From Clostridia bacterium (GTDB lineage: Bacteria; Bacillota; Clostridia; Oscillospirales; Acutalibacteraceae), in NCBI GenBank assembly GCA_900768035.1, contig CAAGBH010000060.1, positions 1 to 10,913 of the forward strand: a stretch of DNA of 10,913 bases, written 5' to 3'. The notes under the pieces were generated by a model. It was not told the DNA's origin. It was given only the letters and a program-made list of their open reading frames with translations, and did no database searches. The position numbers and the translations under genes are program-made. Positions 7,581-10,913 of this stretch are shown here, piece after piece (position 1 is the first letter of the stretch; each line of letters starts with the position of its first letter).

Positions 7581-7746
7581 CGCTTAAAACCTCATTAATA
7601 TCGGTGTCAACCGTAATGTTATCCATATACCAATTTTCAATTTGTTTATATGTGTTTTTAAAGAAATATTTGCAACAAAGCACACCGCAAATAAATATCA
7701 CAACGCAAATACTTTGTATGATAATAAGTTCATAAATTCTTTGCAT
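7570..7746 (-). CDS. 58-residue single-span membrane protein upstream of the M50 protease
   Basis: I found this small gene by reading the minus strand upstream of the M50 gene. It begins at ATG 7746 with AAGGTG (7753-7758) 6 bases upstream, and ends at TAA 7570, overlapping the M50 start by 11 bases. The product starts MQRIYEL, has one hydrophobic segment (about residues 8-25, with Cys14, Cys20, Cys24 and Cys25), then a basic stretch KYFFKNTYK and an acidic tail ending NEVLSDEI. There is no lipobox and no recognised domain. In Bacillus and many Clostridia the gene before the SpoIVFB protease is SpoIVFA, a single-span protein with an M23/LytM domain. This could be a SpoIVFA-like partner reduced to the membrane part, or an unrelated small protein. 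Coding status is supported by the ribosome binding site and the coupled overlap, not by a homologue. Confidence 0.7.
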   Translation of the reverse strand: MQRIYELIIIQSICVVIFICGVLCCKYFFKNTYKQIENWYMDNITVDTDINEVLSDEI

Positions 7747-7748
7747 TT

Positions 7749-7811
7749 AAATCACCTTGTTAAAAATAATAATTTGTGTTATAATTAATATATAATTTCA
7801 AAAGGTGATTT
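7749..7811. repeat. 10-bp inverted repeat made of the two divergent ribosome binding sites
   Basis: AAATCACCTT (7749-7758) and AAGGTGATTT (7802-7811) are perfect reverse complements, 43 bases apart. Each half contains the ribosome binding site of one of the two divergent genes. The repeat probably reflects two similar initiation regions, although a symmetrical binding site cannot be excluded. Confidence 0.5.
7757..7785 (+). promoter_or_regulatory. Extended -10 SigA promoter of ygiQ
   Basis: TTGTTA (7757-7762), a 17-base spacer and a perfect TATAAT (7780-7785) preceded by TGT (extended -10). A second TATAAT stands at 7791-7796 without a good -35. The start would be near 7792, giving a leader of about 20 bases with AAAGGTG at 7801-7807. 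The minus-strand genes start from the same 66-base gap, but I see no equally good promoter for them there. Confidence 0.75.
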
Positions 7812-7812
7812 T

Positions 7813-9678
7813 ATGCCATTTTTACCCATAACATTAAAAGAAATGAAAACTTACGGTTGGGATAAACCTGACTTTGTTATAATAACGGGGGACGCTTATG
7901 TTGACCACCCGTCTTTTGGTACTGCAATAATTTCCCGTGTGCTTGAAAGCCGTGGCTATAAAGTTTGCATTATCCCTCAACCGAGAAGTAATCAAGATTA
8001 TATGCGTTTTGGTGTTCCCCGTCTTGCTTTTTTGGTTAATGCAGGCAATATTGATTCTATGGTGGCGCACTACACCGCCGCCAAAAAACGCCGCAGTGAC
8101 GATGCCTATACCCCAGGCGGTAAAGCGGGTGCAAGACCTGACAGAGCAACTATTTTTTACACCAAAAAACTTCGTGAAATTTACGGTGACGTGCCGATTG
8201 CAATAGGCGGTGTTGAAGCATCTCTCAGAAGATTTGCGCATTATGACTATTGGGATGATTGTGTCCGCCCGTCAATTCTTATAGACTCTACTGCCGACCT
8301 TTTGATGTACGGCATGGGCGAAAAGCATATTGTGGAAATCGCTGACAGACTAAACCAAGGTGAGAAAATCAGCGATTTAAAAGACATTTTAGGCACTTGC
8401 TATGCAATAGACAGTGATAAATATATTCCGTTGCAAAATTCAAAGGAATGTCCCTCTTTCGAACTTGTTAAAGCGCCTACAGAAAACGGCAAAAAACAAT
8501 ATGCCGTTTCTTGCAAAATTCAGCACGAAGAAGCCGACGCTACACGTGGAAAAACTGTTATTCAAAAACACGGCAGCAAAATTTTAGTTCAAAACCCGCC
8601 AATGCCTCCCCTAACAGAAAAAGAAATGGACGAGGTTTATTCACTTCCCTATATGCGTGACTATCATCCAAGTTACGAATCCCTTGGCGGAGTGCCTGGC
8701 ATAGCCGAGGTTAAATTTTCAATAATACATAACCGAGGTTGTTTCGGCGCTTGCAATTTCTGTGCGCTCGCTTATCACCAAGGAAGACAAATTAGTGCAA
8801 GAAGTCACAAATCGGTTATTGAAGAAGCCAAAAAGATAACCCAAATGTCCGATTTCAAAGGATATATTCACGATGTTGGCGGTCCTACCGCAAACTTCCG
8901 TTTCCCGTCTTGCCAAAAACAGATAAAATCAGGACTTTGCGCCGATAAAAAATGCTTAGCGCCTACAATGTGCCCTGCGGTTAAAGTTACTCACCAAGAT
9001 TATTTAAAACTTTTGCGTGAATTACGGGCTTTGCCAAAGGTTAAAAAAGTATTTATCCGTTCAGGAATAAGGTTTGACTATTTAATTGCCGATAATGACG
9101 AGGAATTTTTCAAAGAACTTGTAAACCACCATATAAGCGGCCAATTAAAGGTCGCTCCCGAACATTGCTCAAACAATGTTCTCAAATATATGGGCAAACC
9201 GAAAATTGAAGTTTATAACAAGTTTGAAAAGAGATTCTATGAACTCACAAAATCAGCAAACAAAAAGCAGTATTTAGTGCCTTATTTAATGTCTTCTCAC
9301 CCTGGAAGTACTGTGAATGATGCTATTGAATTATCCCTTTTCTTAAAGCGGAACAATCTTCATCCCGAACAAGTTCAGGATTTTTACCCAACACCCGGCA
9401 CTGTTTCAACCTGTATGTTCTATACCGAACTTGACCCCAACACAATGCAAAAGGTTTATGTTCCCAAAACGCCTAAAGAAAAAGCGGAACAACGGGCGCT
9501 TTTGCAATATTTTAAACCCGAAAACCGTGCGCTTGTGCTTTCTGCTCTTAAAAAGGCGGGTCGGTATGACCTTATCGGTACAGATAAAAAATGCCTTGCC
9601 GCTCCCGAAAGAAACGACAAAACTATTAAAAAACCCAAAAAAACAATACGAAATGTTCATAAAAAGAAAAAAGGTTGA
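7813..9678 (+). CDS. ygiQ: YgiQ family radical SAM protein
   Basis: This cytoplasmic iron-sulfur protein of 621 residues belongs to the widespread YgiQ family, whose reaction is not known to me. The N-terminal domain has the family stretch DKPDFVIITGDAYVDHPSFG (17-36) and IGGVEASLRRFAHYDYW (131-147). The radical SAM motif is GCFGACNFCALA, with Cys310, Cys314 and Cys317. A further group, Cys367, Cys376, Cys381 and Cys387, follows a FRFPS motif and may hold an extra metal site. VAPEHCSNNVLKYMGKP, YLMSSHPGS and DFYPTPGTVSTCMFYT are also typical. The C-terminus is a lysine-rich tail from about residue 605. The start is set by AGGTG at 7803-7807, 5 bases before ATG. The gene stands alone on this strand, with its own promoter and a palindromic terminator that overlaps the stop codon. 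Confidence 0.95.
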   Translation: MPFLPITLKEMKTYGWDKPDFVIITGDAYVDHPSFGTAIISRVLESRGYKVCIIPQPRSNQDYMRFGVPRLAFLVNAGNIDSMVAHYTAAKKRRSDDAYTPGGKAGARPDRATIFYTKKLREIYGDVPIAIGGVEASLRRFAHYDYWDDCVRPSILIDSTADLLMYGMGEKHIVEIADRLNQGEKISDLKDILGTCYAIDSDKYIPLQNSKECPSFELVKAPTENGKKQYAVSCKIQHEEADATRGKTVIQKHGSKILVQNPPMPPLTEKEMDEVYSLPYMRDYHPSYESLGGVPGIAEVKFSIIHNRGCFGACNFCALAYHQGRQISARSHKSVIEEAKKITQMSDFKGYIHDVGGPTANFRFPSCQKQIKSGLCADKKCLAPTMCPAVKVTHQDYLKLLRELRALPKVKKVFIRSGIRFDYLIADNDEEFFKELVNHHISGQLKVAPEHCSNNVLKYMGKPKIEVYNKFEKRFYELTKSANKKQYLVPYLMSSHPGSTVNDAIELSLFLKRNNLHPEQVQDFYPTPGTVSTCMFYTELDPNTMQKVYVPKTPKEKAEQRALLQYFKPENRALVLSALKKAGRYDLIGTDKKCLAAPERNDKTIKKPKKTIRNVHKKKKG

Positions 9679-9696
9679 CTTTAAAGTCAACCTTTT
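9669..9696. terminator. Perfect palindromic bidirectional terminator
   Basis: The 28 bases are fully self-complementary: 9669-9682 pairs with 9683-9696, with core GGTTGACTTT/AAAGTCAACC. The ygiQ stop codon (9676-9678) is inside the left arm. On the minus strand the stem is followed by TTTTTTCTTTTT, a strong U-tract; on the plus strand TTTTAAATTT is weaker. It serves both ygiQ and the converging minus-strand genes. Confidence 0.88.
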
Positions 9697-9737
9697 AAAT
9701 TTATACCTCTTAAAAATTGTAGGTATATTGATTAATT

Positions 9738-9896
9738 TCAACGACTATAAATTGCTTTTTTAAGCAAAAAAGTTACAAGCATTGCAACTGCACATATACC
9801 CAAATAAATAACAGAGTAAACAATAGGGAATGCGGTTTGATATGTCAAAGACGAAAACACCCAAAACATCACCGCTAAAAACAAAAATCTATACAA
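9738..9896 (-). CDS. Possible 52-residue two-helix membrane protein
   Basis: A minus-strand frame from TTG 9896 to TGA 9738 encodes a hydrophobic 52-residue peptide with two likely membrane segments: about 4-16 (FLFLAVMFWVFSS), a short turn TYQTAFP, and about 24-46, ending in a basic tail KKAIYSR. Tail and turn give a normal small membrane protein profile. It overlaps the stop codon of the Dabb gene by 22 bases, so translation could be coupled. The start is uncertain: the TTG has only a weak GAAAG 7 bases upstream, and GTG or ATG codons at residues 9 and 10 are alternatives with no better site. A strong minus-strand terminator downstream (9669-9696) agrees with a transcript crossing this region. 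I recognise no family. Confidence 0.5.
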   Translation of the reverse strand: MYRFLFLAVMFWVFSSLTYQTAFPIVYSVIYLGICAVAMLVTFLLKKAIYSR

Positions 9897-10168
9897 GACC
9901 TGCTTTCAGTAAAAGGTCTGACTAATGTATCAGCCACTTTATTATGTTCGGGATGAACTGCATAACCTTTTAAAGCATTTTCATCGCTAAATACCGAATA
10001 AAGCATAACATCTGCATTAGAACTTTCAAGACATTCGGTTTGAACTTCAATTTCAATCAGTCCGGGTATCACACCCTTAAGACCTTCAAGACCGTTTTTT
10101 ATTCCGCTTTTTACCGTCTCGTTATTATATTCTTCTTTCAATTTCCAAAGTATAATATGTTTAACCAT
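9875..10168 (-). CDS. Dabb (stress-responsive A/B barrel) domain protein
   Basis: This small cytoplasmic protein of 97 residues consists of one dimeric alpha/beta barrel domain. The family signature is visible at both ends: MVKHIILWKLKEE at the N-terminus, where the His and the alternating hydrophobic strand are typical, and HPEHNKVADTLVRPFTESRS..DF at the C-terminus. The middle PGLIEIEVQTECLES and DVMLYSVFSDENALKGYAVH complete the ferredoxin-like fold. Dabb proteins have varied or unknown roles in bacteria, and no substrate can be inferred. The start is supported by AAGGGG (about 10176-10181), 7 bases before ATG. It lies 100 bases after the symporter gene, from which it is separated by a hairpin. 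A candidate promoter lies just upstream at 10188-10216. The last residues overlap a possible small membrane protein gene. Confidence 0.9.
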   Translation of the reverse strand: MVKHIILWKLKEEYNNETVKSGIKNGLEGLKGVIPGLIEIEVQTECLESSNADVMLYSVFSDENALKGYAVHPEHNKVADTLVRPFTESRSCIDFCF

Positions 10169-10187
10169 CTCTACACCCCTTTATTAT

Positions 10188-10216
10188 ATCCTATCATAAT
10201 TTCCCCTAAACTTCAA
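10188..10216 (-). promoter_or_regulatory. Candidate promoter of the Dabb gene
   Basis: On the minus strand TTGAAG (10211-10216), a 17-base spacer and TAGGAT (10188-10193) fit a SigA promoter. A perfect TATAAT lies at 10183-10188, but its distance from the -35 is 22 bases, so it would need a different upstream contact. The site lies directly after the symporter terminator. Confidence 0.45.
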
Positions 10217-10224
10217 GAAAATAT

Positions 10225-10253
10225 AAGAGCAGGCACCTTTTGTGTCTGCTCTT
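10225..10253 (-). terminator. Intrinsic terminator after the symporter gene
   Basis: AAGAGCAG (10225-10232) pairs with CTGCTCTT (10246-10253), and CAC/GTG extends the stem inward around one mismatch (G-U on the plus strand, A/C on the minus strand). The loop is five bases. On the minus strand ATATTTTCTTG follows, a modest U-tract. It begins 15 bases after the symporter stop codon. Confidence 0.75.
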
Positions 10254-10268
10254 TAAATTTATTAAATC

Positions 10269-10913
10269 TTATTCAACTGTAACGGTTTCTTTTTCTTCAT
10301 CTTGTTTGAAAGAAAGTAACGGTTCTACATCTTTTTTCTTTATGTTTCTGTCAACATAGTTTTTAGTTATTTTCATAACCAACGGACAAAGTACGAGAAC
10401 ACCAATCAAGTTTGGAACCATCATAAGACCGTTAAATGTATCAGAAATATCCCAAGCGAGTGAAGAAGTAAGCACTGCACCGAAGATAATTGTGCAAACG
10501 TGGATTATTCTGAAAATAACAGTTGTTTTTGCACCGAAAAGATATTCCCAAGCCTTTGAGCCGTAGTGTGACCAGCCGAGAACGGTTGTGAACGCAAACA
10601 AGAACATTGCGATTGCTACGAACTTCTGACCGATATTACCCCAAGAGAACACCTGATTAAATGCACCGCCTACGAGGGTTGCATCGGTAAGACCATTTGC
10701 GATTTCACCTGTTTCAACATTGAAAACGCCGCCTTTAAGACCGCCGGAAGTTAAAACAACCAAAGCAGTCATTGTGCAAACAACCATTGTGTCAGCAAAT
10801 ACTTCAAATATACCCCACATACCCTGTTTAACAGGTTCTTTAATATTGGAGTTTGAGTGAACCATAACAGATGAACCGAGACCTGCTTCGTTTGAGAAAA
10901 CGCCACGCTTGAA
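10269..10913 (-). CDS. Alanine/glycine:cation symporter (AGCS family), C-terminal part
   Basis: This is a sodium-coupled amino-acid transporter of the inner membrane; 214 C-terminal residues are in the window and the gene continues past the right edge. The AGCS signature RGVFSNEAGLGSS starts at residue 3 of the fragment and continues in frame into VMVHSNSNIKEPVKQGMWG; many family members have GSAP at the same place. At least four membrane segments follow, about residues 33-57, 97-118, 131-155 and 160-180, and the protein ends in a charged cytoplasmic tail (KKKDVEPLLSF onwards). The fragment is open at its 5' side with no start codon needed at 10865: the frame reads 16 more codons to the edge. 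Substrate (alanine, glycine or another small amino acid) cannot be fixed from this part. It is followed by a terminator. Confidence 0.92.
   Translation of the reverse strand, partial: FKRGVFSNEAGLGSSVMVHSNSNIKEPVKQGMWGIFEVFADTMVVCTMTALVVLTSGGLKGGVFNVETGEIANGLTDATLVGGAFNQVFSWGNIGQKFVAIAMFLFAFTTVLGWSHYGSKAWEYLFGAKTTVIFRIIHVCTIIFGAVLTSSLAWDISDTFNGLMMVPNLIGVLVLCPLVMKITKNYVDRNIKKKDVEPLLSFKQDEEKETVTVE

Noticed and set aside
7717..7735. A CATACA box resembling a SigE -10 within the small membrane gene
   Set aside because: It lies inside the coding region and I could not find a matching -35 at the correct distance.
7834..8241. A 135-codon open frame opposite the start of ygiQ
   Set aside because: It is antisense to a strongly conserved coding region, has no recognisable product and no ribosome binding site I could support.
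9431..9763. A 110-codon plus-strand frame overlapping the end of ygiQ
   Set aside because: It runs through the terminator and gives a lysine-rich product without a pattern; it is a shadow of the ygiQ frame.
9752..9767. A TTGCTT/AAGCAA hairpin that could be a terminator
   Set aside because: The stem is six AT-rich pairs and falls in the tail of the possible small membrane protein; the better terminator is 55 bases further on.
1..10913. CRISPR arrays, insertion sequences, tRNA genes, phage genes or toxin-antitoxin pairs
   Set aside because: I looked on both strands and found no repeated spacer structure, no transposase or integrase reading frame, no tRNA-like fold and no typical paired small genes.

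Overview
The window looks like chromosomal DNA from an anaerobic, low-GC Bacillota, most likely class Clostridia and possibly an uncultured gut lineage. Four things point there: AT-rich coding sequence with strong AGGAGG-type ribosome binding sites, a type A RNase P RNA, a SpoIVFB-like M50 protease joined to the TIGR03960/DUF2344 gene pair that is typical of Clostridia, and an AGCS-type amino-acid symporter. I see no phage, insertion sequence, CRISPR array, tRNA or defence island. This is mostly housekeeping and metabolic DNA with short intergenic gaps and no gene-free stretch above 300 bases.

Left end (1-2092): the 5' part of rnpB runs off the left edge on the minus strand, with a near-consensus promoter. 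Divergent from it are a P-loop ATPase (PRK06851-like, two similar halves, only the first with an intact Walker A) and a short-chain dehydrogenase. A bidirectional terminator at 2069-2092 closes this block.

Centre (2091-7746, minus strand): reading along transcription, the order is a 58-residue membrane protein, an M50 site-2 protease, a TIGR03960 B12-binding-type radical SAM protein, its DUF2344 partner, an intrinsic terminator, and glycogen phosphorylase (glgP). The first four are tightly packed, with overlaps of 11 and 14 bases. The 58-residue gene is not obvious by length alone, but it has a good ribosome binding site and occupies the place where SpoIVFA normally sits upstream of SpoIVFB. 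The genes that often follow DUF2344 (rng, rplU, rpmA, obg) are absent here.

Right end (7747-10913): a divergent promoter region drives ygiQ, another radical SAM protein, on the plus strand. It converges at a perfect palindromic terminator with a minus-strand block made of a truncated-by-window alanine/glycine:cation symporter, a terminator, a Dabb-domain protein and a likely 52-residue two-helix membrane protein that overlaps the Dabb stop codon.

The genes do not form a single pathway. I found no clear novel system. The best leads are the two unannotated small membrane proteins, above all the one coupled to the M50 protease.
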